Source: Thomasclavelia cocleata
GTDB lineage: Bacteria > Bacillota_I > Bacilli_A > Erysipelotrichales > Coprobacillaceae
Length of the DNA stretch: 64,000 nt
Assembly (NCBI RefSeq): GCF_900102365.1
Contig: NZ_FOIN01000002.1
Coordinates: 104,004 to 168,003 of the forward strand
Reading direction: 5' to 3'
Part shown: positions 9,662 to 18,904 of the stretch, piece by piece
Position numbering within the stretch: the first letter of the stretch is position 1
Layout: each line of letters opens with the position of its first letter
The notes under the pieces: model-generated
Database searches by the model: none
What the model saw: only the letters and a program-made list of their open reading frames with translations
What the model was told of the DNA's origin: nothing
Position numbers and translations under genes: made by a program

Positions 9662-10291
9662 ATGAAAATAAACTATAATCTAAAATTCCAAGAAGAATTA
9701 CAAAAAATAAAAGATACTAAACCATCTTTACTCTTACATGTATGTTGTGGTCCATGTAGTGGTAATGTGATTAAAGAAATTGCTGATATCTTTAATATTA
9801 CTATATATTATTCTAATTCTAATATATACCCTTCCGAAGAATATCAACGTCGTTATCAAGAATTATTAGCTTTTATAAGTCAATTCAATCAAGATTTTAA
9901 TCATCACATTAAGGTTATTGAAGACCCATATTTACCAAAAAGATATCTTGAACAAATTTCTATCTACAAAGATGAACCAGAGGGAGGAAAACGTTGTTAT
10001 CTTTGTTATCAAAAAAGAATGAAACAAGCTTTTAAATATGCAATTAATAATCATTTTGATTATTGGACCACTGTTTTAAGTGTTTCACCACATAAAAACA
10101 GTCAGTGGATCAACGAGATAGGAGCTAGTTATCCTCAAGATAAAACCAAGTTTTTATTTAGCGACTTTAAGAAAAATAATGGTTATCTAAAATCAGTTAA
10201 ATTTGCTGATAGTTACAATCTTTATCGCCAAAATTATTGTGGTTGTATTTATTCATATCAAGAGATGTTGAAACGCAAAAAAGATATATAA
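9662..10291 (+). CDS. queH: Epoxyqueuosine reductase QueH
   Basis: Reduces epoxyqueuosine to queuosine, the last step of the pathway started by tgt and queA 3 kb upstream. The 209-residue form begins MKINYNLKFQEEL, as in homologues. Conserved cysteines are present in LHVCCGPCSG, KRCYLCYQKRM and NYCGCIYS, which bind the iron-sulfur and iron centres of this DUF208 family. A TTG at 9602 would add 20 residues unlike the family but has a good AAGGAG site, so the start is uncertain; the ATG at 9662 has no ribosome-binding site but an extended -10 box in leaderless position. A bidirectional terminator follows. Confidence 0.92.
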   Translation: MKINYNLKFQEELQKIKDTKPSLLLHVCCGPCSGNVIKEIADIFNITIYYSNSNIYPSEEYQRRYQELLAFISQFNQDFNHHIKVIEDPYLPKRYLEQISIYKDEPEGGKRCYLCYQKRMKQAFKYAINNHFDYWTTVLSVSPHKNSQWINEIGASYPQDKTKFLFSDFKKNNGYLKSVKFADSYNLYRQNYCGCIYSYQEMLKRKKDI

Positions 10292-10308
10292 GATATTATT
10301 AATAGTTT

Positions 10309-10333
10309 AAAAACCACATAATATGTGGTTTTT
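10309..10333. terminator. Bidirectional terminator between queH and the FAD/Rieske gene
   Basis: AAAAACCACATA and TATGTGGTTTTT form a near-perfect symmetric hairpin with A and T tracts at either edge, serving both converging genes. It overlaps the stop codon of the minus-strand gene. Confidence 0.82.
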
Positions 10334-11696
10334 AGTATCTCTTTAACGGTTTAGTTGAAGGTCCACTCACTAAATGACCATAGCAATCAAAAATAGATCC
10401 ATGACAAGGACAATTCCATGTTTGATCTTTTTCATTAAATTCTATTACACATTTTAAGTGTGGGCAATATGGTGAAAAATAAAAATATCTTTTTCGACTA
10501 TCTTTATAGATTGCAACTAATCGTCCCTGATATCTTATTACTTTACCTTGATTACAATTTAATTTTAGTTCTTTTGTTGCTAGAATTTGATTTTTAATCA
10601 TACCATGATAATTATTTTTAACTAACTTTACTATATCATCTTTAGAAGATAAGTATTTACCATATCCTGGACTATATAAAGCAGCATATTTACTATCATT
10701 ATTTATAATTAATTCATAAATTAACTTACTTGCTACATGACTCAAAGTCATACCCCATTTGTTATAACCATAAGCAACAAATTCATTATCATTAATTTTT
10801 CCAATATATGGTATCTTTCGCAGTGGGACACTATCTTGGGCATACCAATATAAATTATTTTCAGCAAATTTTTGTTTTATTTCTAAAATCGCATTATTAT
10901 CTATTGGTCTTTTAGAATAATTTGTTGTTATATTTAAAAAACTATAGTCAATTTGTTCCTCTTCTTTATAAATAATATGTTCTTTTTCTTGTAAAATTTT
11001 AAAAAAGTATCCTTTTTGTAAATTAGGTGGATAACGAGTCATCCAAATTATCTTTTTGGCATTAATTTTATATCCGTTTACTTTTAAATAAATCTTATCA
11101 TCTACAACCTGTTTTTCTTTTACTAAAGAATGTTCATAGATATCAATTTTATCACATTTTTTCAATAATCCATCAATATACTTTAATGGATGAAAAATCC
11201 CCTGATTATGTAAACCCATAGATGTATGTTTAGCATTATCACCTTCAATAACATCTAATCCCCATGATTTAAACAGTTTAATCTGTTTTTTAATTTTGAC
11301 ACTTTTTTGTTCATCTTCAGCTTCAATATAAGCAATATTTTCTTTAAAGTCGCATTCAATCTGATTTGATTCTATAATACTTTTTATCTCTTGAAACGCA
11401 TCATAATTAGAATCAAAATATTCTTTTGCCTTACTTTTATTATATGCCTCATATATATCAACACAAAGCACATCATGTAAATAACTAACTTTAGCTGTTG
11501 TATGACCTGTTGTTTTACTTGCAAGTGTATCACTCTCTATCAATGCAACCTTTAAATTACTATTATTTAATCGATATGCTAGAGTAATACCACTCATTCC
11601 CCCTCCAACAATTACAATATCATAACAATCATCCCACTTTATACTAGGATAACTAGGCATATTTACTGTTTTTTGCCAATATGATTCATTATTCAT
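10332..11696 (-). CDS. FAD-dependent oxidoreductase with C-terminal Rieske domain
   Basis: A 454-residue fusion. The N-terminal DAO-type fold has the FAD-binding motif VIVGGGMSGITLAYR near residue 28 and the glycine/threonine-rich SKTTGHTTAKVSYLHD loop near residue 60. The C-terminal 60 residues form a Rieske [2Fe-2S] domain with Cys411-x-His413 and Cys429-x2-His432. Similar proteins such as Bacillus YhfW are soluble oxidoreductases of unknown substrate, often assigned to amine or amino-acid oxidation. AAGGTG precedes the ATG by seven bases. It stands alone between the queH and nad terminators. The fold is certain and the substrate unknown. Confidence 0.88.
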   Translation of the reverse strand: MNNESYWQKTVNMPSYPSIKWDDCYDIVIVGGGMSGITLAYRLNNSNLKVALIESDTLASKTTGHTTAKVSYLHDVLCVDIYEAYNKSKAKEYFDSNYDAFQEIKSIIESNQIECDFKENIAYIEAEDEQKSVKIKKQIKLFKSWGLDVIEGDNAKHTSMGLHNQGIFHPLKYIDGLLKKCDKIDIYEHSLVKEKQVVDDKIYLKVNGYKINAKKIIWMTRYPPNLQKGYFFKILQEKEHIIYKEEEQIDYSFLNITTNYSKRPIDNNAILEIKQKFAENNLYWYAQDSVPLRKIPYIGKINDNEFVAYGYNKWGMTLSHVASKLIYELIINNDSKYAALYSPGYGKYLSSKDDIVKLVKNNYHGMIKNQILATKELKLNCNQGKVIRYQGRLVAIYKDSRKRYFYFSPYCPHLKCVIEFNEKDQTWNCPCHGSIFDCYGHLVSGPSTKPLKRY

Positions 11697-11729
11697 CTTT
11701 TATCACCTTATTAATTATATCCATTATAA

Positions 11730-11758
11730 AAAAAAAGATACTGACGATTCCAGTATCT
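11730..11758 (-). terminator. Terminator of the nadABC operon
   Basis: AGATACTG and CAGTATCT pair around a 7-base loop, followed on the minus strand by nine T. The stem touches the nadC stop codon. Confidence 0.88.
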
Positions 11759-12611
11759 AATATGGTTTTAAATTTTTCATTGAAAAATCAAGAATTGGTG
11801 CAGCATAAGTAATTGCTCCAGAAGAAATAAAATCTACTCCTATTTCAGCTATCTCTAATAATCTTTCTTTAGTAACATTACCAGAACATTCACTTTGTGC
11901 TTTATTTCCAATTAAAGCAACCGCCTCTTTCATCATCTGATTATTCATATTATCTAACATAATAATGTCTGCTTTTGCTTCTAATGCTTCTTTAACTTGT
12001 TCTAAATTTTCTACTTCTACTTCAATTTTACGTACAAATGGTGCATAATCACGAGCCATTTCTATTGCTTTTGTAATACTTCCCGCAGCTCCAATATGAT
12101 TATCTTTAATCAAAATACCATCTGATAAATTATAACGGTGATTTGTTCCACCACCAACTTTAACCGCATATTTTTCAAAAATCCGATTATTTGGTGTTGT
12201 TTTACGAGTATCAAGTAACTTTGTTTTAAACCCTTTTAAAACTTCCACTGATTCATGGGTATATGTTGCAATACCACTCATTCTTTGTAAATAATTTAAA
12301 GCTACTCTCTCTCCTGACAATAATACTCTAATATCACCAATTACTTCTCCAATATAGTCTCCAGCTTTTATTTTATCACCATCATGATATTTAGTAATAA
12401 ACTTACTGTTACTATCTAATAATTTAAAAGTTCTTTTAAAAACCTCTAGTCCACATATAATTCCATCTTGTTTACAAATTAAATCAACATGCCCTAATTT
12501 AGCATGAGGCATAACAGCATTAGTAGTAACATCATCACTTGTAATATCTTCTTTTAAAGCATTTAAAATATAATCATCAATATTAATCTTAAGATTTACA
12601 CCATTTATCAT
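11757..12611 (-). CDS. nadC: Nicotinate-nucleotide pyrophosphorylase (quinolinate phosphoribosyltransferase)
   Basis: Converts quinolinate and PRPP to nicotinate mononucleotide, the third step of de novo NAD synthesis. The 284 residues begin MINGVNLKINIDDYI and show the family motifs EDITSDDVTT, LNYLQRMSGIAT, LDTRKTTP and KVGGGTNHRYNLSDGILIKDNH, with EVEVE and DIIMLDN later. The ATG at 12611 has GGTGAG four bases upstream and overlaps the end of nadB by 23 bases; an ATG 30 bases earlier lacks a ribosome-binding site. It is the last gene of nadA-nadB-nadC and is followed by a strong terminator. Confidence 0.96.
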   Translation of the reverse strand: MINGVNLKINIDDYILNALKEDITSDDVTTNAVMPHAKLGHVDLICKQDGIICGLEVFKRTFKLLDSNSKFITKYHDGDKIKAGDYIGEVIGDIRVLLSGERVALNYLQRMSGIATYTHESVEVLKGFKTKLLDTRKTTPNNRIFEKYAVKVGGGTNHRYNLSDGILIKDNHIGAAGSITKAIEMARDYAPFVRKIEVEVENLEQVKEALEAKADIIMLDNMNNQMMKEAVALIGNKAQSECSGNVTKERLLEIAEIGVDFISSGAITYAAPILDFSMKNLKPY

Positions 12612-13890
12612 AAAACTCACCGTCTTTTCTTTTAATTTCATCCATAATTATTTTTTTATTTTCAAGTTCCAGTTTATCTTTATCATATCCACTAACATCA
12701 ATATATTTTGGATCAAAATCAATATTATTAATAGTTTCCTTTATAACTCCAGCTGCACGTTTTGCAAATACTAAACTTTCTAACAAAGAATTACTTGCTA
12801 AACGATTAGCACCATGAACCCCATTACAAGCAGTCTCTCCGACAGCATAAAGATTTTCCATTGATGTTCTACCATATGTATCACTTTTAATTCCACCCAT
12901 TAAATAATGTTGTGCAGGAACAACTGGTACTGGCTCTTTATACATATCATATCCTTCTTCTAAACATTGTTTATAAATATGAGGAAATCTAGTTTGAATT
13001 TGTTTATGATCCATATGCATAACCGATAAATAAACATGGGCTGAATTATATTTATCCATTTCTTTTTTTATTGCATTACTTACTACATCACGTGGTAACA
13101 GTTCATCTACAAAGCGTTCCATATCAGGGTTTAATAAATATGCCCCCTCACCACGAACTGACTCACTAATTAAAAAACTTCTTCCTGGTTTAGTAGTATA
13201 CAAAGTTGTTGGATGAATTTGTATATAATTAATGTTTTCTAACTCAATATTATTTTTTAATGCAATAGCAAAACTGTCACCTGTAATATGTTTAAAATTT
13301 GTAGAATGCTTAAATAACCCTCCTACTCCACCTGTAGCTAAAATGACTACTTTAGCATTCATTTGAACAACATCACCATTATTTTCCATTATAATTCCAG
13401 TTACTTTATTGCCATTACAAATAATATCCAGCATCGTTGCTTCTTCTACAAGTGTAACATTATTACACAATTCAATTTGTTTAATTAATTTAGAAGTAAT
13501 CTCTTTACCTGTAACATCCTGATGATGTAAGATTCTAAATTCTGAATGTGCACCTTCTCGAGTATAAGCTAGATTTCCTTCACTATCACGATCAAATTCA
13601 ACTCCAAAATCCATTAGATTTTTCATTATTTGTGGAGCTTGTTGAATCATTATTTTAACTGATTCTGGATTATTTTCATTACGCCCAGCTTTCAATGTAT
13701 CTTGATAAAATGCATCAAAATCATCTGCACTTTTCAATGTACAGATTCCTCCTTGAGCTAAATAGGAATCACTATTTTCTATTTTGCTTTTTGTAATCAT
13801 TAAGATATTTAAATCATGAGGTAAACAAAGTCCTGCAAATAAACCAGCAGCACCTGTTCCTACAATGATTACATCAAAATTATTATTCAT
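12589..13890 (-). CDS. nadB: L-aspartate oxidase
   Basis: FAD enzyme that oxidises aspartate to iminoaspartate for NadA. It has an N-terminal dinucleotide motif (IIVGTGAAGLFAGL), the SYLAQGGI segment, the REGAHSEFRILHHQD substrate region and GETACNGVHGANRLASNSLLE near the C-terminus. At 433 residues it is about 100 shorter than Escherichia coli or Bacillus NadB and lacks most of the C-terminal helical domain, as seen in several anaerobic Bacillota. An anaerobe would use fumarate rather than oxygen as acceptor. It lies 14 bases behind nadA and overlaps nadC. Confidence 0.95.
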   Translation of the reverse strand: MNNNFDVIIVGTGAAGLFAGLCLPHDLNILMITKSKIENSDSYLAQGGICTLKSADDFDAFYQDTLKAGRNENNPESVKIMIQQAPQIMKNLMDFGVEFDRDSEGNLAYTREGAHSEFRILHHQDVTGKEITSKLIKQIELCNNVTLVEEATMLDIICNGNKVTGIIMENNGDVVQMNAKVVILATGGVGGLFKHSTNFKHITGDSFAIALKNNIELENINYIQIHPTTLYTTKPGRSFLISESVRGEGAYLLNPDMERFVDELLPRDVVSNAIKKEMDKYNSAHVYLSVMHMDHKQIQTRFPHIYKQCLEEGYDMYKEPVPVVPAQHYLMGGIKSDTYGRTSMENLYAVGETACNGVHGANRLASNSLLESLVFAKRAAGVIKETINNIDFDPKYIDVSGYDKDKLELENKKIIMDEIKRKDGEFYDKWCKS

Positions 13891-13904
13891 TGTTATTCAC
13901 CCTC

Positions 13905-14816
13905 TTATTTTGCTAACTCATGCATTTTTATTAATGGTTTTTTAGCTTTAGTCATAAATTCTTCATCAAGATTAACTTGGTTAGTATTATTCTTTAAACA
14001 ATCTCTTATCTTCTCTAATGTATTTTTTTTCATATTTGAACAAATTAATTTATCTGTTGCTAAATAGAACTTTTTATTTGGATTACATTTTTCCATTTCA
14101 TGAATTACCCCTGCTTCTGTAACAACGATAAATTCTTCATGTTCTTGATCATTTGTCGCATAATCAATAATACCAGACGTACTGCCTGCATAGTCAGCTA
14201 ATGCTACACATTCAGGTTTACATTCTGGATGAATTAACACTGGGGCATTAGGATGCAATGCTTTTGCTTGTTTAATATCTTTAGATGTGACTAAATAATG
14301 TATTGGACAATATCCATCACAGAAAATAAAGTTTTTTTCTGGTACAAGTGCAGCAATATGTTTACCTAAATTTTGATCAGGTATAAATAAAATGTTCTTA
14401 TTTGGTAAAGCTTCAACTATCTTTTTAGCATTTGATGATGTTACACATACATCTGCCATAGTTTTAATTTGAGCAGTCGAATTTATATAACATACCACAC
14501 ATAAATCTTCATACTCTTGACGCATTTGAGCAATAAAACGCTCATCAACCATATGTGCCATCGGACAATCAGCATTACAATCTGGCATTAATACTGTTTT
14601 ATTAGGATTTAAAAGCTTAGCACTTTCTCCCATAAACTCTACTCCTGCAAAAACAATAACATCTTGTGGACAACTTACCGCAATTTTAGATAAATAATAA
14701 GAGTCCCCTAAATAATCAGCAATATCTTGAATCGCTCCATCAACATAATAATGTGCTAAAATAACAGCATTTCTTTCTTCTTTTAATTTTTGAATTTCCT
14801 CAATAATTTCATTCAT
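13905..14816 (-). CDS. nadA: Quinolinate synthase
   Basis: Condenses iminoaspartate with dihydroxyacetone phosphate to quinolinate, using an oxygen-sensitive [4Fe-4S] cluster. The 303-residue protein has the three cluster cysteines expected of the compact family, Cys80 in MPDCNADC, Cys170 in GYCPIH and Cys259 in LICSNM, plus the ILAHYYVDGAIQDIADYLGD and GSTSGI motifs. It is the first gene of the nad operon, with a promoter and operator-like repeat 50-100 bases upstream. Confidence 0.96.
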   Translation of the reverse strand: MNEIIEEIQKLKEERNAVILAHYYVDGAIQDIADYLGDSYYLSKIAVSCPQDVIVFAGVEFMGESAKLLNPNKTVLMPDCNADCPMAHMVDERFIAQMRQEYEDLCVVCYINSTAQIKTMADVCVTSSNAKKIVEALPNKNILFIPDQNLGKHIAALVPEKNFIFCDGYCPIHYLVTSKDIKQAKALHPNAPVLIHPECKPECVALADYAGSTSGIIDYATNDQEHEEFIVVTEAGVIHEMEKCNPNKKFYLATDKLICSNMKKNTLEKIRDCLKNNTNQVNLDEEFMTKAKKPLIKMHELAK

Positions 14817-14864
14817 TTAACTATCCCCATTTACTTAATTTCAAAATTCTTGTACATTAGATAA

Positions 14865-14919
14865 AATATCCCATAAATCACAACTAATGTCAAGTGAAAT
14901 AGTTAACAAGACATTAGTT
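14865..14919 (-). promoter_or_regulatory. nad operon promoter with overlapping inverted repeat
   Basis: On the minus strand TTGACA (14888-14893) and GATATT (14865-14870) are 17 bases apart. A perfect 10-base inverted repeat, AACTAATGTC and GACATTAGTT (14882-14891 and 14910-14919), has one arm over the -35 box. This is where a repressor would sit. NiaR commonly regulates nad genes in Bacillota and is a candidate; I cannot confirm its consensus here. Confidence 0.6.
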
Positions 14920-14989
14920 ACTAAATCAAAATATTCCCTTTTATTATACTTATTTCCCTTTACAATTAAAAGACCTTAAAATAATAAAT

Positions 14990-15006
14990 CCCTGGTTAAC
15001 CCAGGG
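14990..15006 (-). terminator. Terminator after the Hsp70 gene
   Basis: CCCTGG and CCAGGG pair around a 5-base loop five bases past the Hsp70 stop, followed on the minus strand by ATTTATTATTTT. One of the few GC-rich stems in the window. Confidence 0.8.
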
Positions 15007-15011
15007 TTCTA

Positions 15012-16769
15012 TTACATAGATAATAATGATGATGATATTGACTCTAAATTAATTTTTGCACTTTTAATTTCATCAAATTTTTCTTGATTACAAGTTTCAT
15101 AATCAATTTTTTTTGTAAGCTTTTTAAAAGATGTTAATTCATTTTTGATATTTGATTTTAATACTTTATCAATTTGTTTACCATTTTTTGATAAAGCTGC
15201 TTCAATTGAAATAACTAAATTTTCTACTTCGTTTTTAAAGATCAAACGTTCTTTAATAATTGCATCTTGTTGTTCAAACTGTTTAGCTTCATTAACCGCT
15301 CTTTCAATATCAATGTCTGACATATTTGATGTATTTTCAATAGTGATACTTTGCATATTCCCACTAGCTAGATCTTTAGCTGATACATTGACAATTCCAT
15401 TTGCATCAATATCAAATGTTACCTCTATTTGCGGTACACCACGCATTGCTCGTTTAATCTTTTTTAATTTAAATTTACCTAGACTCTTATTATCTTTAGC
15501 AAGTGGCCTTTCACCTTGTAAAACATTAATTTCAACTTGAGTTTGAAAATTTGCAGAGGTTGTAAATATCTGCGAATGACTTGTTGGAATAGTAGTATTA
15601 CGTTCAATCAAAGGGGTTGCTACACCACCTACTGTTTCAATTGATAAAGTTAAAGGTGTCACATCTAATAACAATACATCAAAGTTTCCAGTTGTACTAA
15701 CATCACCAGATAACTTTCCTCCCTGAATACTGGCACCTAAAGCAACACACTCATCAGGATTTAAAGATTTACTAGGTTCCTTACCTGTAATCTCTTTAAT
15801 TTTCTCTTGAACAGCAGGAATTCTTGAAGAACCTCCAACTAAGATTATCTTATTTAGTTCTTCAGGAGTTAATCTAGCATCATTTAAAGCATTTTGCATA
15901 GGAATCACAATTCGATCAACTAAACTTCTTGTTAAATCATTAAATTTAGCTCTTGTTAGTTCTATTTCTAAATTTTTTGGTCCCATATTTGTATTAGTAA
16001 TAAAAGGTAAATTAATAATTGTAGTAACCATAGTTGAAAGTTCAATTTTAGCTTTTTCTCCAGCTTCATTAATTCTTTGTATAGCAATTTGATCATGAGT
16101 TAAATCAATTCCCTCAATTCTTTTAAATTCTTCAACTATATACTTTGCAACACAATCATTAAAATCATCACCACCAAGATGATTATCACCAGAGGTAGAA
16201 AGAACTTCAATAACACCATTTCCAATTTCAATTATAGAAACATCAAAAGTTCCACCACCTAAATCAAACACCATCACTTTTTGACCATAACTATTTTCTA
16301 ACCCATATGCAAGAGCAGCAGCTGTAGGCTCGTTAATAATTCTTTTAACTTCCAATCCTGCAATTCTACCAGCATCCTTTGTTGCTTGACGTTGAGCATC
16401 ATTAAAATAAGCAGGAACTGTAATTACTGCTTCAGTTACCTTTTCTTGTAAATATGTTTCAGCATCTATTTTTAATTTTTGTAATACCATTGCTGATATT
16501 TCCTGAGGACTATAAACTTTACCATTAATTGTTTTTCGATAACCAGTTCCCATCTCTCGTTTAATTGACGATATGGTATTACCAGGATTTGTTACAGCTT
16601 GACGTTTAGCATTTTCACCTACTAACCGTTTTCCATCTTGATTAAAAGCTACTACACTTGGCGTTGTTTTATTCCCTTCTCCATTAGGGATGATCATTGC
16701 CTTACCATTTTCCATATAAGCCATACAACTATTAGTCGTTCCTAAATCAATTCCAATTACTTTACCCAT
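15012..16769 (-). CDS. dnaK: Hsp70/DnaK-family chaperone
   Basis: ATP-dependent chaperone of 585 residues. It shows the phosphate loop [16 protein letters not shown], the [17 protein letters not shown] and [12 protein letters not shown] motifs, the [11 protein letters not shown] adenosine motif, and a full substrate-binding beta domain ending in [18 protein letters not shown]. The C-terminal lid is shorter than in the 610-residue canonical DnaK and lacks the usual EEVD/GN-rich tail. No grpE, hrcA or CIRCE repeat is nearby; instead it lies 15 bases behind a small J-domain protein and a DUF5685 gene. It is therefore more likely a second, specialised Hsp70 than the main heat-shock DnaK, although its sequence stays close to DnaK. 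Confidence 0.9.
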   Translation of the reverse strand: MGKVIGIDLGTTNSCMAYMENGKAMIIPNGEGNKTTPSVVAFNQDGKRLVGENAKRQAVTNPGNTISSIKREMGTGYRKTINGKVYSPQEISAMVLQKLKIDAETYLQEKVTEAVITVPAYFNDAQRQATKDAGRIAGLEVKRIINEPTAAALAYGLENSYGQKVMVFDLGGGTFDVSIIEIGNGVIEVLSTSGDNHLGGDDFNDCVAKYIVEEFKRIEGIDLTHDQIAIQRINEAGEKAKIELSTMVTTIINLPFITNTNMGPKNLEIELTRAKFNDLTRSLVDRIVIPMQNALNDARLTPEELNKIILVGGSSRIPAVQEKIKEITGKEPSKSLNPDECVALGASIQGGKLSGDVSTTGNFDVLLLDVTPLTLSIETVGGVATPLIERNTTIPTSHSQIFTTSANFQTQVEINVLQGERPLAKDNKSLGKFKLKKIKRAMRGVPQIEVTFDIDANGIVNVSAKDLASGNMQSITIENTSNMSDIDIERAVNEAKQFEQQDAIIKERLIFKNEVENLVISIEAALSKNGKQIDKVLKSNIKNELTSFKKLTKKIDYETCNQEKFDEIKSAKINLESISSSLLSM

Positions 16770-16784
16770 TTATATTTTCTCCTT

Positions 16785-17405
16785 TTAACAAACCCTACAG
16801 CCACAACAATTTAATAAACAACTACACAACATTATATTATAACAAAATGACATGTCATTAAATGGCGACCCATATGTTTCCTGCCCCGTTTGATACTGTC
16901 TTTGTCCACCTTTTAACTGTTGTAATAATAATAAATATTGCAAGTTACCAGGCTCCATTTGAGCCGCAGTTTGAGCATATTCTACTGCAGTTATATTATT
17001 ACCAATTCCATTTTCAGCAATTGCACTATAATAAAACCACATTCCATTATGCGTTCTAATTTGATTTAAAATATTAAGTGCTTCCTGATATCGCCTAGCA
17101 TTAATAAAACCTGCGGCTTCATTAAAAGCTGCCTGATCATTACCAGTATATTGATAACTATATTGTCCACTTTGACTTGTATTTGTACCACTACCATAAT
17201 TACGGTTAGTAAAACCACGTTTACGATCATCCATTATTGTCTTATAGGCAGTTTGAACCTCTTTGAATTTTTCTGTATATGCTGCTTGATTTGGATTGTT
17301 TATATTAGCATCAGGATGATATTTTTTACTCAATGTCCGATATGCTTTTTTTACCTCGTCATCACTTGCACTTGGATCTATTCCTAATATTTGATATGGG
17401 TTCAT
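16785..17405 (-). CDS. J-domain protein with cysteine-rich C-terminus
   Basis: A 206-residue co-chaperone. Residues 1-66 are a J domain ([20 protein letters not shown] and the HPD tripeptide in KKYHPDAN) able to stimulate the adjacent Hsp70. A glycine/serine/tyrosine-rich linker follows, then two helical repeats resembling TPR units at about 90-165. The last 20 residues contain seven cysteines ([19 protein letters not shown]), an unusual tail that might bind metal or associate with membranes. Its start overlaps the DUF5685 stop by one base and its stop lies 15 bases from the Hsp70 start, so the three proteins likely act together. Confidence 0.85.
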   Translation of the reverse strand: MNPYQILGIDPSASDDEVKKAYRTLSKKYHPDANINNPNQAAYTEKFKEVQTAYKTIMDDRKRGFTNRNYGSGTNTSQSGQYSYQYTGNDQAAFNEAAGFINARRYQEALNILNQIRTHNGMWFYYSAIAENGIGNNITAVEYAQTAAQMEPGNLQYLLLLQQLKGGQRQYQTGQETYGSPFNDMSFCYNIMLCSCLLNCCGCRVC

Positions 17406-18238
17406 TATTTCCTACCTTCCATTCGTTTTTTCTTAATTAATTCATATTTTGTCCATACACCACTATATAATATATTTCTAATGATTTCAGCATTTTCAAT
17501 TATTGGCAATCTTTCAAAAGCCATAGTTGCCTCAGATATCATTAACTCTAAAATATCTTTACATCGTTCATCAAACTGCTTTGTTTGATACATCTTTTTT
17601 AAAGGATTATAATTCCCTTTCTTTAAATCATCCTCTATATCTTCATAAGCATCAATAAAATAGATAAACCTTCCTAAATAAAAACCAAGCTCATACAATT
17701 CATCATACCATTCATCATCTTTATATGCACAAATAAGTCCCATGACTTCTCCAAAGTACTTTGAGACTTCATCTAAATTATCTAATCCCTGCTTTTCATA
17801 ATCATTTATTTTATGTAAACATAATTCTATTCTGTTTACTTTATCAGGATATTCTTTTTTAACCTTATTATAAGCTTTTTTTATTATTTTCTTATATGTT
17901 TGGCGACTAACTTTTCTTTCATCCAGCCAATCATCTTCACATTTAAAGTATGTTAAAACTATTGTCATTTTAGCTGCATAATCAACACATTGATTATAAC
18001 GTTCCTGGTGTTTTTTTAGGGGATGCATAATACATCTTTCATACTTTAATTCTGTTTCAGGCTCATATAACCCTGTCAGTAAAAGAGCTAAGAAATTCAT
18101 ATCAAAATTTAGTGAGACTTGTGCTCTTAATCCAAATCTATTTTTCAATGTTTTACACAAACCACAATAATAAGAATGATATAAATCAAACTCTTTAAAC
18201 TTCATTTCTGGTTTATTTACAACTACATATCCAAACAT
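17405..18238 (-). CDS. DUF5685-family protein
   Basis: A 277-residue protein starting [20 protein letters not shown], characteristic of DUF5685. Conserved features include a CGLCKTL motif near residue 30 and CIMHPLKK near residue 66, which together could form a metal site, and a largely helical remainder. The family has no established function but is repeatedly found beside J-domain and Hsp70 genes in Bacillota. It is the first gene of this three-gene operon and is coupled to the J-domain gene by a TAATG overlap. A role as client or substrate adaptor of the chaperone pair is an inference. Confidence 0.8.
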   Translation of the reverse strand: MFGYVVVNKPEMKFKEFDLYHSYYCGLCKTLKNRFGLRAQVSLNFDMNFLALLLTGLYEPETELKYERCIMHPLKKHQERYNQCVDYAAKMTIVLTYFKCEDDWLDERKVSRQTYKKIIKKAYNKVKKEYPDKVNRIELCLHKINDYEKQGLDNLDEVSKYFGEVMGLICAYKDDEWYDELYELGFYLGRFIYFIDAYEDIEDDLKKGNYNPLKKMYQTKQFDERCKDILELMISEATMAFERLPIIENAEIIRNILYSGVWTKYELIKKKRMEGRK

Positions 18239-18397
18239 AATCAGCTTCTCTTTTCAAATTTATTTTTACAACTAGAACATGTTATAATACTTTATCACGT
18301 CCGCTTAATCCCCTTATATACCCTACATAAACTTTCTAATATTAAATTTCTATGACATAGTATATTTTTTTATTATTAACTATTCATGAACTTAGCT

Positions 18398-18432
18398 ATT
18401 ATAGCACAATAATTTTAGATTGTATAATCAAC
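18398..18432. repeat. 35-bp direct repeat, copy 1
   Basis: Thirty-five bases, starting ATTATAGCAC and ending TATAATCAAC, recur at 21737-21771 with one mismatch and in the same orientation. On the minus strand the copy contains an extended -10 box, TGCTATAAT, so this copy could promote the DUF5685 operon 160 bases downstream. Confidence 0.6.
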
Positions 18433-18445
18433 ATAAATATAAAAA

Positions 18446-18473
18446 TTTGACTAACTCCTTCAAATTAGTCAAA
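18446..18473 (-). terminator. Terminator after a broken small membrane gene
   Basis: TTTGACTAA and TTAGTCAAA form perfect 9-base arms, followed on the minus strand by TTTTTATATT. It sits just downstream of the frameshifted gene. Confidence 0.8.
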
Positions 18474-18499
18474 CTTTTCAACTATAGCGATTTAAAAAA

Positions 18500-18746
18500 T
18501 TACTTAAATCCATTTTGAATGCTATCTCCAATAGCACTTCCAACAAGACTTATTCTATATCCAAGAAGATATATAAGCGCTACTATTAAAGAAAAAAATA
18601 GTTATTAAAAATGCAAAATATATCTTAAATGAATATATCATTCTAAAAATAATTGAACATATAAAAACAATAGTTGGTATTTCAATTAATAATAAATACA
18701 TAGCTAAACCTGTACCTACTATAAATGATAACGGTATATAAATCAA
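18500..18746 (-). pseudogene. Frameshifted small hydrophobic membrane protein
   Basis: The first frame reads MIYIPLSFIVGTGLAMYL and continues with two hydrophobic segments up to a run of seven T at about 18590. Removing one T lets the reading continue into VALIYLLGYRISLVGSAIGD and stop at 18500, right before a good terminator, giving a protein of about 81 residues with three predicted membrane segments. As written, the frame ends early. It may be a real pseudogene, a phase-variable homopolymer tract or a sequencing error. I do not recognise the family. Confidence 0.5.
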
Positions 18747-18904
18747 TCAATATAATTATTAAGATTATGATAAATAATATTATATTTTTTCATATAGCTA
18801 TTTTTTATATACTATAAAAGTTAACATGATTAGAAATCAAATCTATTTACAACTTTAATTCTCAAAAACCAGCATAACAAGGTATACTGGCTTTTATTCT
18901 AAAC

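Noticed and set aside
18239..18397. CIRCE heat-shock operator upstream of the DUF5685-J-Hsp70 operon
   Set aside because: No TTAGCACTC/GAGTGCTAA repeat is present, so HrcA control is not supported.
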